Below, in pieces: positions 10,857 through 22,232 of a stretch of DNA of 64,000 nt. Each line of letters begins with the position of its first letter. The first letter of the stretch is position 1. A program made the position numbers and the translations under genes. The notes under the pieces were generated by a model, which saw only the letters and a list, made by a program, of their open reading frames with translations, ran no database searches and was not told the DNA's origin. The stretch comes from Primulina eburnea. Lineage: Eukaryota; Streptophyta; Magnoliopsida; Lamiales; Gesneriaceae. Location: positions 34,277,321-34,341,320 of the forward strand of contig NC_133115.1 of NCBI RefSeq assembly GCF_022965805.1, given 5' to 3'.

Positions 10857-11911
10857 ATGCTCAGGCTTTTAGTGGCCGTGGCCTTCCTATTTGGCGCGGC
10901 AGCCGCAGGTAATTTCAGCAAAGATGTCACCATTACTTGGGGAAATGGAAACGGTAAGGTACTCAACGGGGGGCAACTTGTATCCCTGTCCCTTGATAAT
11001 TCGACTGGCTCCGGTTTCGAATCCAATGACCAGTTCTTATTCGGAAGATTTGATGTGCAAATGAAGCTAGTGCCCAACAACTCAGCTGGCACTGTCACTA
11101 CGTTTTATGTAAGTTTAGTCTTTTTTAAAAAAATGCGAATATATTTTAAGTTCGAGTACTTTTGGTACGTCGTAACATGAAAGGATCAATTCAATAAACT
11201 TTGTGCAGATGTCGTCTCAAGGAGATGCACATGATGAAATTGACCTGGAGTTCTTGGGCAATGCCAGTGGACAGCCTTATACTTTGCATACAAATGTATT
11301 CGCGAAAGGCGTAGGAGGCCGGGAGCAACAGATCCGGCTTTGGTTCAATCCAACGGCGGCATTCCATACTTACACCATTCTTTGGAACTCGCAACGCATC
11401 ATGTACGTAAGCATTATACACACACACAAACACATTGTACATTTCAGTTAATGTTTTATACAGAAAGATTACATGTATAATATATCTTACACGGTTTCAT
11501 TTTGTGGTTAGTATCTTGGTGGACAACATCCCGATTAGGGTTTTCAACAACAACGAAGCAAAAGGCGTTCCATTCCCCAACACCCAGCCCATGAAAGTGT
11601 ACGCGAGTCTGTGGAACGCCGATGACTGGGCAACACAAGGCGGGAGGGTGAAAACCGATTGGTCTCTGGCTCCTTTTACTGCATACTACAGGAATTACAA
11701 CGCCAATGCCTGTGTTGTCACCGCGTCCGGAAATTCCTGCGCAAATTCCAGTACCGTAGGCAATCAGGCATGGCAGACGCAGGGTTTGGATGCTAACAGC
11801 AGAAACAGGATACGTTGGGTGCAGGATAAATATATGATCTACAACTACTGCACCGACGCCAAGAGGTTTCCAAATGGTTTTCCGAAGGAATGCAGACTCC
11901 CAAGGTTTTAG
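10857..11911 (+). CDS. XTH: Xyloglucan endotransglucosylase/hydrolase (XTH), copy A
   Basis: Three exons: 10857-11108, 11209-11402 and 11512-11911, GT..AG, total 281 aa. Residues 1-17 form a signal peptide. The GH16 catalytic motif is [11 protein letters not shown], with nucleophile Glu94 and acid/base Glu98, followed at once by an N-glycosylation site (NAS) typical of XTHs. Downstream are the XTH segments [31 protein letters not shown] and the C-terminal XET_C part with NYCTDAKRF. The enzyme cuts and rejoins xyloglucan chains in the cell wall. Exon borders match the second copy 4.2 kb downstream exactly (194-bp middle exon in both), so this is a tandem pair. Compared with copy B it has Leu instead of Phe inside the active-site motif and an insert with two extra Cys ([14 protein letters not shown]). 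Confidence 0.95.
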
Positions 11912-12785
11912 GGATGGAAGCACAGCACAGCCGCCGCCATTGCTGATTGATCAAGTTCTATTTGCCTTGTGTTTATTTTTAATTGATTAATGTATATTTA
12001 TTTATTTTTTGCCTTCAATTAATGTGAAAAATTGGAGTACTGAATAAATTTTGGTGTTTAAAATATATGGTTTTTTTTTTACCAAAAAAATTACTTTCTT
12101 GAATTCCTGTTGTTTTGGTGTAAATGTACCACATTTCGAATTGTGTGAAAACATATTTGCATTGTATGAGGTCATGATATCATTCAACTATTGAAATTTA
12201 TCAGGGGAAATGGACATTTTTGGATCGTAGTTTGCACGTTTTTTATACGTGTTCTTTTATTAGTTAAATCACAATTTTATTTAGTTAATTCGTCGACGAT
12301 TTTCAGTGATACATAATTAATTTTCAATATCATATCAATGTGCTGATAAACAAGCTCGAAATTTTAAAATATACGAGTTATGTGACCAAAAATATATTTT
12401 TTTCAGTTTATTAATAAAAAGAATATAGTTTCCCTTATATTTTCAAAATCGAGATATATATATACTCACTAATTTGATTTTTTTTAAAAAAAATCATGTT
12501 GAGTCAAGTTATTTACATGTTTCAAAATCCGCAAAATGAGATAATTTATTAATTGTGTCAGTTTAATTCTGAATAAATAAAATGTAGACTGTAGGCTCAT
12601 TAACGGTCGGTTTACCTTGATGGTAACAAGTTTATCATCAACTTGTTTTAAATTTATTTTTATCGTCTCGTGAGTGCTGGCTTTGACAGTGGTACGTACG
12701 TATAATATTTTGAATCTAAAAAACATAGAATTCTCTCAATAATCGACGTTGGATCGACGGTCAGTTCTTAACTTTATTTTTCAAA
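11912..12785. other. 3' flank of XTH copy A, AT-rich
   Basis: The 3' UTR runs for perhaps 150-200 bp after the stop. I see no gene in the rest. Confidence 0.5.
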
Positions 12786-12945
12786 AGTTGGTCTCTTGTT
12801 AAGTGTTTTCACGAATATTTATCTGTGAGACGGGTCAACACTACTCATATTCACAATAAAAATAATACTTTTTCATGGATGACTTAAATAAGAAATCCGT
12901 CTCACAAAATACGACTCGCGAGACCATCTCACACCAATTTTTGTC
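12786..12945 (-). mobile_element. MITE, GAGACGGTCTC family, copy 2
   Basis: Shows GTGAGACGGGTCAA, ATTCACAATAAAAATAATAC, TCATGGATGACTTAAATAAG, GTCTCACAAAATACGACTCG and GAGACCATCTCACACCAATTTTTGTC, in the same order as the other copies. It is shorter internally than full copies. Confidence 0.8.
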
Positions 12946-13318
12946 ATTCTTCTTCAATATCTACACATAGAATTTTTTCAATAAATAATTACTTATTTTT
13001 TATTATGTAAAAACCAGCAACAACTAATATTTTATGAATATTGTATAAATTTACTGACCACGTTGGTTCATTTGTGAAGATCATGTTGACAGGAGAAATT
13101 AAACTTCTAAACATTAAGTATTTCATTAATTTGATCACCTTCTCGAGAAAATGAATAATTACTTTATTAATATTACTTGCTCAGAGTACGCTTCATATAC
13201 TCTTAACAATATTTTGGTCCGAATTATGAAATCACAATCCAAATATTTGATTTTAAAAAAAAAAAATTGAGGGAAGGATAGATAAACTTACCAATGTGCA
13301 ATGTGATTTACTAGTTAA

Positions 13319-13484
13319 AACAAAAACTTGTGTGAGACGGTCTCACGGGTCGTATTTGTGAGACGGATCTTTTATTTGGGTCATCCATGAAAAAGTATTA
13401 CTTTTTATTGTGAATATTCGTAAAGTTGACACGTCTTACAGATTAATATCCGTGAGACAGTCTCACATGAGATTCACTCACTTG
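13319..13484 (+). mobile_element. MITE, GAGACGGTCTC family, copy 3
   Basis: Starts CAAAAACTTGTGTGAGACGG and ends CAGTCTCACATGAGATTCAC, with the internal TTTATTTGGGTCATCCATGA and TTTTTATTGTGAATATTCG blocks. Opposite orientation to copy 2, only 370 bp away. Confidence 0.85.
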
Positions 13485-13509
13485 TTAGGGCACCCAAATT
13501 GGTTGGTTA

Positions 13510-14517
13510 ATGGGTGTTAATAACACCCATTAATTTTCGCCCACCAATGTGGGCGCAAGAATTAATAATCTTGGCTGACATGGCAGCCAAGAAATTAATC
13601 AGAATGAACGGCGTTATTTCGAAATTTGCGACGGTTTTTCGTAAACCATGGCAATTTTGAAAAACCGTCGCAAAGTGAAAAGCGTCGGTTTTTTTAAAAA
13701 AAAAGGACGCTATGTGCGACGGTTTTTTAACACTCGTCGCTATGTGCGACGGTTTTTCAAAAACAGTCGCTAATTATCACCAACGGCTATTTTCAAACGG
13801 CAAAATTATGCACCAACGGCTATATTCGAAATTACTCACTATATATACTAATCAATTTCTACAAATTCATCCCACAACATTTATCTTTTCATATTTTTAA
13901 GCCAAATGGGTGACAATAGTCAGAACTCACAAAACCGACCTCGATTTGTTTCTACTACACAATATCCACCTCAATTTCCAAATTGGCCGTTTGTTTCAAA
14001 TATTTGCTTAAGGAATACGAAGTCCTTTCGAAAGACACTTCACAAATGACGCCGGAGCATCTTATAGTTCATGAATATCTGGGTGACCAAATTAGAGAGA
14101 AATTGAATATGTAATTTTCGATTGATGTAATTCTCTTTTCAATTATCGTAATTCGTTTTCTTTGTATTTTGTGTTTTTTTTAAAGAGATTGTGTTGAATA
14201 ATATTTTAAATAAAAGAGTTCAACTTTTTTTTTCATTTTTTAATAATATTTTAATGAATATTGGAATTAAGTTATTTTTAAATAATAATACTATTTATTT
14301 TTAGTAATATTTGTTGTAAAATTTTAAAAATATTAGAAAGATATTGGAATATTAAAAATAAAAAAAAATGAGTAAGTGGACAGTGGGACCCATAAATAAT
14401 GAAAGTTGAAATTAAATGAATGTGGATGTGTGTTAATAATGGGGAAGTGTTAATGTAATGAATATGTGGCTCGTGAACCCCATCATTTTTTATGAGATAG
14501 AGAGTTATTAACATGGA
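13510..14517 (+). mobile_element. Non-autonomous PIF/Harbinger-like element with ORF1 remnant
   Basis: About 1.0 kb between TTA trinucleotides at 13507-13509 and 14518-14520, the target duplication typical of PIF/Harbinger. Imperfect terminal inverted repeats: GTGTTAATAAC at the left end and GTTATTAACAT at the right. The interior has repeated GCGACGGTTTTTC motifs and, from ATG 13906, a short frame MGDNSQNSQNRP followed by Pro/Gln/Phe-rich residues. This resembles the start of ORF1 (Myb/SANT-type) proteins of plant PIF elements. The rest of ORF1 and the transposase are absent, so it needs help to move. Classification is inferred. Confidence 0.65.
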
Positions 14518-14913
14518 TTAATTTCGACGGATGCGGATGCCTTTAATGTGATTTGTAGTTTGTTATGTTAGTCAGAGCATATCTAATGATAAAAATTACG
14601 GATTCTCGCTTCAAATAACAAAAAGGAGAAAGATACCCGCTCAGAATTTTTTTAAACGATTTTTATGCTCTTGCAATATTAATTACCTAAGTTTGGTTTG
14701 AGAATCGATTCCGTTGCTATATATATGAGAAAATCCACTTTATTAAATTTAAATCATTTTTACTACCTAACTTTTGTATATTGGTTAAGATTTTTTTTCG
14801 TAGTATTTGTAAATGTTAAAAAAAATTATTATAGAATTTTCTTTTACAAATCTGGATTACTTTTTTTAAAAGTAATTGCGAACATTATCTTTATAATTCT
14901 CAAAACACAATTC

Positions 14914-14916
<3 letters not shown>

Positions 14917-14993
<77 letters not shown>
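14917..14993. repeat. (TA)n microsatellite, about 77 bp
   Basis: Uninterrupted alternating TA tract. It can form a hairpin or cruciform and is often length-variable. Confidence 0.95.
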
Positions 14994-14996
<3 letters not shown>

Positions 14997-15362
14997 ATAT
15001 TTCTTTACATATTATTTTTTTCTCCTACTATTTCAATTTAAAAAATAATAACTTTCATTTTTTAGAAATAAACTATTTCATTTTATATTCTCTCCTACTA
15101 TTTCAATTTAAAATAATAACTTTCATTTTAAAATTTTGAAAAAACTATATAATTGCCTAATTTTTTAATAAGCCCATGAATAAATTGCGACGCATCAATA
15201 AGTGCTTGTATGATTATGGTTTTATTATTAATTTTGTTTATTTTCGTCAGTTTTTTTTTTTTTTTAAATTAGTGGGTGAGATAGGCTAGGATAGTTCTTG
15301 CAGTTTAGATAAAATAGGGGTCATATGTTCACGATTGGCAATGGTTCGTCTCTGGAGTGAGT

Positions 15363-15536
15363 ATCATGTGAGACCGTCTCACGGATCATAATCTTTGAGA
15401 CGGGTCAATCATATCCACATTCACAATAAAAAGTAATACTCTTAGCATAAAAATTAATATTTTTTCATGAATGACCCAAATAAGATATCTGTCACACAAA
15501 TACGACTCGTGAGACCGTCTCACATAAGTTTTTGCC
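15363..15536 (-). mobile_element. MITE, GAGACGGTCTC family, copy 4
   Basis: Well-preserved copy: CATGTGAGACCGTCTCACGG at one end, GTGAGACCGTCTCACATAAG plus TTTTTGCC at the other, with the family's internal CTTAGCATAAAAATTAATA and ATGAATGACCCAAATAAGAT blocks. Confidence 0.88.
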
Positions 15537-16016
15537 TCGTATCCGTTATGTCTCAACGTGAACCAACTTGCCCACTAAATGCAGAAAAAGGCGTGGAATA
15601 AAACGGTGATAGGGTAGTAAGAAATTAGGTACAATTTGGCTATCAGAATAGAATTGAAAAGACCAAACTCAAAACAAACCAACCATTACCCTTGTAGGAA
15701 AGAACTATGTACGTATTATGCATAAAATAGTGTATATAATAAAAATTTCTATATTTTTTTTTACAATTCAAAATAGTAATTATGTCATTTGATGTCAAAT
15801 TCTTCCTCAAGTTAGTGATTATGTGGGATGGTTCAAAGAAAGGCCCCCCACAGCCCAATCAAGCAGCTTCGTGGAGTTACGTTGGGGATTTATGGGCAAT
15901 TATTATTTGGTAATAAATACCAGATTTTTAACGCGTTCCAGGCCAATCCAGCTCTTGGAAAACGGATACTCCATACACAGCTGGCCCCGACCCTTTGCCA
16001 CACCCACTCAAACGTC

Positions 16017-16028
16017 TCTACATAAATA
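16017..16028 (+). promoter_or_regulatory. TATA-like element of the second XTH gene
   Basis: CTACATAAATAT lies about 75 bp before the ATG at 16100. The spacing suits a short leader; the match is not a perfect TATA box. Confidence 0.4.
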
Positions 16029-16099
16029 TGCAACTTCATTCATCTCACAAACACCTCAACCTTTTCCAACATTCTTATCTGACGATCTCAAATTTAACC

Positions 16100-17089
16100 A
16101 TGCTTCTACTTTCCATCTTCGTGGCTTCTTTCTTAACTGCTTCGGCTGATTTCTACCGGGATGCTGAGATCTCATGGGGAGAAGGTCGTGGCAAGATTCT
16201 TGAAGGTGGGCGTGTCTTGACATTGTCCCTGGACCAGTATTCGGGCTCCGGGTTCCAGACCAGGAATGAGTATTTGTTGGGACGGTTTGATTTACAACTC
16301 AAGCTTGTTCCTGGAAATTCTGCCGGAACTGTCACCACATTCTTTGTAAGTCCTGAATTAGTAGTCATTCCCTTCTCGCTCAACATCAGATTTTGTTCAA
16401 CTTATCTAACTCATTCATGTTTCTATCACTGCATAGTTATCATCTCAGGGTGCGGGGCATGACGAAATTGATTTCGAGTTCTTGGGAAATTCTTCTGGAG
16501 AGCCATACACGGTTCACACAAATGTTTATGCACAAGGGAAAGGAGACAAAGAACAGCAGTTCCGCCTCTGGTTCGATCCAACGGTGGCATTCCACACATA
16601 CTCCATCGTCTGGAATTCCCAACGCATAATGTATGTACAATGAAACTAGTTAGAATTTATATTTGTGTAACAAAGCTTCAGAATTTCTTATGTAACAATT
16701 TTTGTTACTACAGATTCTTGGTGGACAATATTCCTCTCAGAGTATTCAACAATAACGAAGCAATCGGTACTCCATACCCGAAAAGCCAAGCTATGAGAGT
16801 ATATTGCAGCTTATGGAATGCAGATGACTGGGCTACACAAGGTGGCCGAGTCAAGACAGATTGGACTAAAGCTCCATTTGTGGCGACTTACAAAAATTTC
16901 AACATTGTTTCTTCGAAGCCTGGGGATTCTTTGAATAATAGTCAGGCTTGGCAGACTCAGGCATTAGATGCCAATGGAAGAAACAGATTGAGATGGGTTC
17001 AACAAAAGTATATGATTTACAATTACTGCACTGATACCAAGAGGTTCCCTCAGGGAATCCCCGCTGAATGCAAGAGCACAAGATTCTAA
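16100..17089 (+). CDS. XTH: Xyloglucan endotransglucosylase/hydrolase (XTH), copy B
   Basis: Three exons: 16100-16345, 16437-16630 and 16714-17089, total 271 aa, GT..AG introns of 91 and 83 bp. Signal peptide residues 1-16 (ending TASA before DFYRD). Catalytic motif [11 protein letters not shown] with Glu92 and Glu96, then an NSS glycosylation site. The conserved [33 protein letters not shown] and [10 protein letters not shown] segments follow, ending KSTRF. It is the canonical form of the GH16 active site. I start at 16100 and not at in-frame upstream ATGs because residue 1 then begins the signal peptide and the TATA-like element lies just upstream. Tandem partner of copy A in the same direction. 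It should act on xyloglucan in the wall during growth. Confidence 0.95.
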
Positions 17090-19125
17090 AGCTATAATCT
17101 TTCTTTTTCTCATCTGTAATTTAATCTACTGTTCACAGGAATTCGTTATTCTTTCGTTATTTCATTCAATGTTGCCTTTTCTTCTGAGGATGATTTTTTT
17201 TTTTCAAAAAGGTATATTGATAAATATTATACTTTTCCGGTTCATTTTGCCACTCATTATCAGCCAAGATCCCCTGATATTTTTCCATTATTCTTCAACA
17301 AACGGAATACTTGGAAGGAAATCAAGAAACAGGATGAACCACTAACATTACTCACATATACGAAAACTAAAAACCAAAATGGAACAAGGAAAATAATTGA
17401 ACGATAATGAAAAGCTAAAAAAGCTCCTTTTTTTTTATCAATCCCACCTTCTAAAGGAATTTCAATGTGCTACAGTAGTGTCATTAAGCAACGCGGACCA
17501 ATGGCTTCATTCCCCACGAGAATGATAATATATTTATCAACCCACATCCTTAATAATGAGCCTACTAACTTCTATGACACGGTTGAGACACTACGAATCA
17601 GTGAACAAAAGAATCCCAGCCATTTCAAGACCTGGAAAATGAGAATTACAAACAATGAAAACAAAAGTTAAATTCCGTGCAAGAAGTTACACAGTTAACG
17701 GGCTCAGCAAGTTATCAAAACTAGCACAAAAGAACTCATAAAAAAATATTTAAAAAAAAAGAAGAAGAAGCGAAAGAAAAGAGAGAGACAAGTGATTTCG
17801 ATTATCCTAGCCAACTTCTAAATGCATAACTTGGGTTCAAAACCCGATTTGTGCTAAAAGCTCGAACTCAGGAAAGTATGACATGCTTTTGCAATTAACT
17901 CATTGACAAAAAGCAAATTATGCGAAAATATAAGAAAACGGTGACGATTTGAATGAAAAAATCTAACAAATTCGATGGCCTGTTAATTCCTCAATCTTTC
18001 TCCTACCTTACGAAACTGAATTGATCAGGCAACAATTCCATCTCAATTATCATCAACACCACCAAAACAAAGATTCCTCAGGTCTAATGCAATAAAATAC
18101 ACATGAAGATAGATAGAAATGTTAAAGATGCATAAAACAAAAAAGACTATGTTTGAATAATGTTAGAGAAGACTGGAATTCAAGATTTCCAAGTATTTCG
18201 ATATTTCAACAATGATAAGTTCAAAATATATTTGTGCCATAACGCTGATACCATGTATATAAATTCAGTGATTCTTTTTGTTGATAAGAAATTTACATGG
18301 AGTGTTAAACTTTGTAATCCGTGAATACATGAATAGAAGAACATCCTCAGTTAAATGCATTGCCTAAAATAGGATTTTGCCTTTGACTAACTTGAAAAAT
18401 ACAATATATGAAAAACCGTCTTAATTCTTCCAACATTGCAAAATACAACTCTACCAGAGAACTGCCAAAAATTACAGGCACGTGTTATATATAAACGAAA
18501 ATCAACATTATACTGAAAATAAATTTTAAAGCGGGAGATAATGCTTAATCAAATGTATTCTCCATAAAAGATAAATATACATATATATATATATATATAT
18601 ATACAAAAAACAATGATTTGACAAAAGAGATGTATGTTAAAAGCGTTTTTACTTCATAGTTTTTTGGTACAAATCTTTCCTTCCTAAGAAAAAAACGATA
18701 GAAAATGTCAGTATATAGACATATGAAAAAAAAATCGATTTTCTCAAAAGGATCAAATGTCACTAAATTAAAGTTTCTAATCACCGGAAACATAAACTAA
18801 AAATAGCAAAAACTTGATTTGTCATGGAAGGAACAGAAAAAAAAAAGAGGGATGTCAGGAAAAATGATACTCAGGTTTTACATCAAAGCAAATGCAAAAT
18901 CTATTTTCCCAATAAACTAAAAAGATATCCCTAAAAATAAAACCCATCAATGACAAGAACAAATATAAAAAAAAAATCTGTAATTTTTGCAGAAATTAAA
19001 ATAAAAAGTAAAACCCGTGTGCAAAAAAGTATACCCCGTATAAAGCCATGGCGGAGAGCTGAAGGCTTGCGTGGGTGGCTGGTTTGACAGAAGGGGAAAA
19101 AGAAACTAAAAGGATACAAGCAAAC
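17090..19125. other. 3' flank of XTH copy B and intergenic DNA
   Basis: Purine- and AT-rich. It holds a (TA)n tract at 18576-18602. On the minus strand, short pieces around 19050 (ATGGCTTTATACGGG then GTATAC) and around 17660 (TTTCCAG acceptor-like) hint at a short spliced transcript. I cannot assemble a protein from them and do not call a gene. Confidence 0.35.
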
Positions 19126-19226
19126 ACAGGGTCGGGTCTTTAAAATATAATTTTCTACTAGTTTATTATTTTTATTGCAAAGACAGGGTCGGGTCTTTAA
19201 AATATAATTATCTACTAGTTTATTTT
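19126..19226. repeat. 57-bp tandem duplication
   Basis: ACAGGGTCGGGTCTTTAAAA starts at 19126 and again at 19183, each followed by TATAATT and CTACTAGTTTATT. The two units differ by few bases. Confidence 0.8.
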
Positions 19227-19439
19227 TATTTTTATTTTATTTGAAATGAGCCTCACTTTTTAAATTTGATATAAAAAAGTGATTTAAAAGATATCGTGAT
19301 CTTTATGCAAGTTTGTTAAAATAAAATCATATTTTGACTTCTAAATATGAACAATGTGTTTTTGTACAACACAATAACTTACCACTGTATTATATTATGT
19401 TTGATTGAATATTTATGTAAATAATTATATACATATTAT

Positions 19440-19700
19440 ATATGAGTCGAGTTTTTCACATTTGAAATGAGTCTGGATTGTTTGTGTCGAGTTTTTCTTA
19501 TTTCAGTCGTAGTTTTCATATTTGAGTCTAGCATGATTCAAATTTTTCATAATGGGATCGACATTTTCATATTTGGATCAAATTTTTCATATTAAGATCT
19601 AGTGTTTCATATTTGGCTCAAAATGTTCACATTTGGATAGTGTTTTCACATTTGGATCAATATTTTCATATTTGATTCGAGTTTTACACATTTAGGACAG
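19440..19700. repeat. Degenerate minisatellite, units of about 20-25 bp
   Basis: About ten variants of a TTTTCATATTTGGATCAA-like unit follow one another (for example TTTTCACATTTGGATCAA and ATTTTCATATTTGATTCGAG). The unit has drifted and has no coding sense. Confidence 0.7.
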
Positions 19701-20295
19701 AGTTTAAGGTCAATTTTATGTCTGAGTTCAGTTTGAGATAAAAACTTTATTTTTATTAATTCAAGTTTGTATTTTTATGAAAAAATAGTTTCGATTTAGA
19801 ATTTAATTGACTTCTAATTATCTCATTTACCGACACCGACAGTGCCTTTATTTTTTTTTCTACTTTTTAAATTAAAAACCCAGTATCCATTGTCTTTTTC
19901 TTTGAACTTTTTTACACTCCAATGCCAATCTGAATAAATATTTAAAAAAAAAAAACATATTCATTGCTCGAAGATGGTATTAAATATTAATGTGGTTTTT
20001 AGGTTACATTAGAAAATTATATTCGTTTTCGTGTTCATGAATTGTTATTTTTAATCGATATTCGTTAAAACTATCGAACAAATAATGTTTCGTAAATCGT
20101 TTGGCATTTTATTTCTCCAACATAAATATAATAAAAACATAAAAAAACATAAATATATAAGTTATTGTTCGGCATTTTATTTCTCTAACATGAATATATA
20201 AGTTAAACTTCAAATTTTATTTTAAGATATCGACGCGTCAAAAAAAATAACAAAATATAATGTATAAAAGTTGACTTAAAAGGTGTATATTATTA

Positions 20296-20645
20296 TGTTA
20301 GTTATCTCACATCGATAAGATAAGATCTATAAGAGTTTCATATATAGATTTGGACAATCTGTCCATCTTGAAAGAGTTTTTAGGGTTGAGTTAGGTTCAA
20401 GTTCTAATTTTAACATGGTATCAGAGCTAAAGTTCTACTGTTATGTGTTGGATTGTTCATATTTGGACACCCGTTCTGCCATAATTGAGTCATTTGTAAA
20501 TTTCACGCTCCAGATGTTCATTCATGAACGTGAGAGGGTGTTTTAGTTGTCTCAATTGGTTAGATAAAATCTATGAGAGTTGCATATATGAAATTGGACA
20601 ATGAGCTAGATTTTGAGATTGAGTTAGGTCTAAATTTCCATCTTA
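20296..20645 (+). mobile_element. TRIM-type miniature LTR retrotransposon
   Basis: A left terminal repeat of 120 bp (20296-20415) begins TGTTAG and ends TTTTAACA. It is followed directly by TGGTATCAGAGC at 20416-20427, the primer binding site complementary to the 3' end of initiator Met tRNA. About 110 bp later a purine tract GAGAGGG precedes a diverged second terminal repeat from 20539 to about 20645. This shares TCTATGAGAGTTGCATATAT and GAGTTAGGT with the left repeat. There is no coding capacity. Total about 350 bp fits TRIM elements. No clear target duplication, so it is old. Confidence 0.8.
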
Positions 20646-21344
20646 GTCTTTGACCACCGACAATAATGCTATTGTTTTTTTTTTTTGGATAAAACATATT
20701 TGTGTTAATTCTGTTATTGCTTCAAACTACAGTAACTTGTAATGTTTGATAACCATTTGTCACCCCCTTTTTTTTCCCATGAGATTAGATGTACGGAAAC
20801 TAAAACTCATATATTACATGCTGCCTCAAATTCTTGAATCACTGAACATTATTACTAGGATTGAAGCACAATAATGCAGGAAAATCTCATCACCATTTGA
20901 TTAGAACAGAGTTAGCATAACTACACAAGCATCAATTTTTTTAGGCAAGAAGAAATTAGCATATGAATGGCACTGCATCATTCCAAAAGAACCACAGAAA
21001 ACTTGGAAACTCGAGTGGTTGAATCCGGTTCTAACAAGTACCTTAAAGAAAAGGAGCCTCAAAACTGCATTACCTAAATCAAACGTAGTAATGTATGTAG
21101 TGAATTTTATTCCACAACATATTCAATACACATAAATTTTTAAAGCAAGACAACATGTTTCTCGAGAACTAGCTATAGAACAAATAAAACTGTCAACTAA
21201 GTAAACCAAATTTCTTATTAAAGAAAGAAATCGAAGTTAGCAAAACCATGAGGAACGACTAAGCAAAATTGAATCTTCTCCACTCAGCTACAAAAGAAAG
21301 CCTTCTCACCTCTACGACTTTGAAATGTTAATTATACGTGTGAA
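20646..21344. other. Spacer and 3' UTR of the PMD-like gene
   Basis: No gene seen. The last 200-300 bp probably belong to the 3' UTR of the minus-strand gene that ends at 21345. Confidence 0.4.
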
Positions 21345-22232
21345 TCATTGTTTCCTGGCAGTATGTTTAATGTAACAGATGACCCCTATCACAGCTACGG
21401 CAGCAAAGGTTGAGCCTGCCACCACCACCCACTCCTTTTGCTTCAAATTACCAATAAATCCATTCCTTCCAACCCTGACTGCAGAGTTTCCACTAATAAC
21501 ACTAGAAACATCATCCAGAACTGCACTTTCCTTCATTATAAACTCGTTAATCACCTCTTCTCTTTCACCCACTCTACTCTCTAGATCACCTATCTCCACC
21601 TTCATTTTCTCAGCTGTCTTCTCCAAATCATTCTTCAACGTCTCCAAAGTCTCGATTCTTCCCACAGTCGACTCCAAGTCGTTGACTTTCTTCTTCAAAC
21701 CCGAGATACACTTTTCTTTTCCCTCCAACTCATCCCTAATACTGCTTTCCACTCCCTCCAAATTCTCAACTTTCAACACCAACAAGTTCCTCTCTTTCTG
21801 CAAGGCCTCCAACTTAACATCTTTTTCCTTTTCCCTGTCTTTCATCCCTGTCAAATCCCTCTTCAAATCGGATAACTCGATACTGGACTCCTGCAAATCG
21901 CTCATGGTAGAAACCAAATCATGCTGCAGTCTTGCCACCTCAGCTTCCAGCTCTGCAGCTCTAGCTACCACTGCTCCTAAAGCCTTATTTTCCGACTCTG
22001 CTTCAGCAAACTTGTTTTTGAGTTCCACATTCTCATCTCTTAACACATTGACAGAGTCCTTCAACTCTTCGATCCTCTGCTTATATTCCATGTTCTCCCG
22101 TGCAATTTCATTGTTTTCTTGCTTAAGGACATCCACCTTCTGATTGAGCCCTGAAGTTTCCGACGCATCATCCCCGGTAATTTCCAATTCCGGGTCATCG
22201 TAAATTTCCCCATCGATCGTCTCATCTGCCAT
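21345..22232 (-). CDS. PMD2: Peroxisomal and mitochondrial division factor (PMD1/PMD2)-like protein
   Basis: One coding exon, 295 aa. An acidic N-terminus (MADETIDGEIYDDPELEITGD) precedes a long heptad-rich coiled coil at about residues 30-245. A single C-terminal hydrophobic helix at about 266-288 (VVVAGSTFAAVAVIGVICYI) is followed by a short basic tail KHTARKQ. This is the build of the tail-anchored plant PMD1/PMD2 proteins that sit on peroxisomes and mitochondria and promote organelle division. Identification rests on architecture and tail, since coiled coils align poorly; the length is close to the Arabidopsis proteins. Context supports it: as I recall PMD1 is next to PAR2, and PMD2 next to GPAT1, in Arabidopsis, and both partner types occur in this window. 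TGTTTTAG just upstream of the ATG suggests a 5' UTR intron. Confidence 0.8.
   Translation of the reverse strand: MADETIDGEIYDDPELEITGDDASETSGLNQKVDVLKQENNEIARENMEYKQRIEELKDSVNVLRDENVELKNKFAEAESENKALGAVVARAAELEAEVARLQHDLVSTMSDLQESSIELSDLKRDLTGMKDREKEKDVKLEALQKERNLLVLKVENLEGVESSIRDELEGKEKCISGLKKKVNDLESTVGRIETLETLKNDLEKTAEKMKVEIGDLESRVGEREEVINEFIMKESAVLDDVSSVISGNSAVRVGRNGFIGNLKQKEWVVVAGSTFAAVAVIGVICYIKHTARKQ

Noticed and set aside
21379..22143. Long 254-codon frame on the plus strand opposite the PMD-like gene
   Set aside because: Ser/Thr/Phe-rich composition is what the complement of a Lys/Glu/Leu-rich coiled coil gives; no start context or homology.
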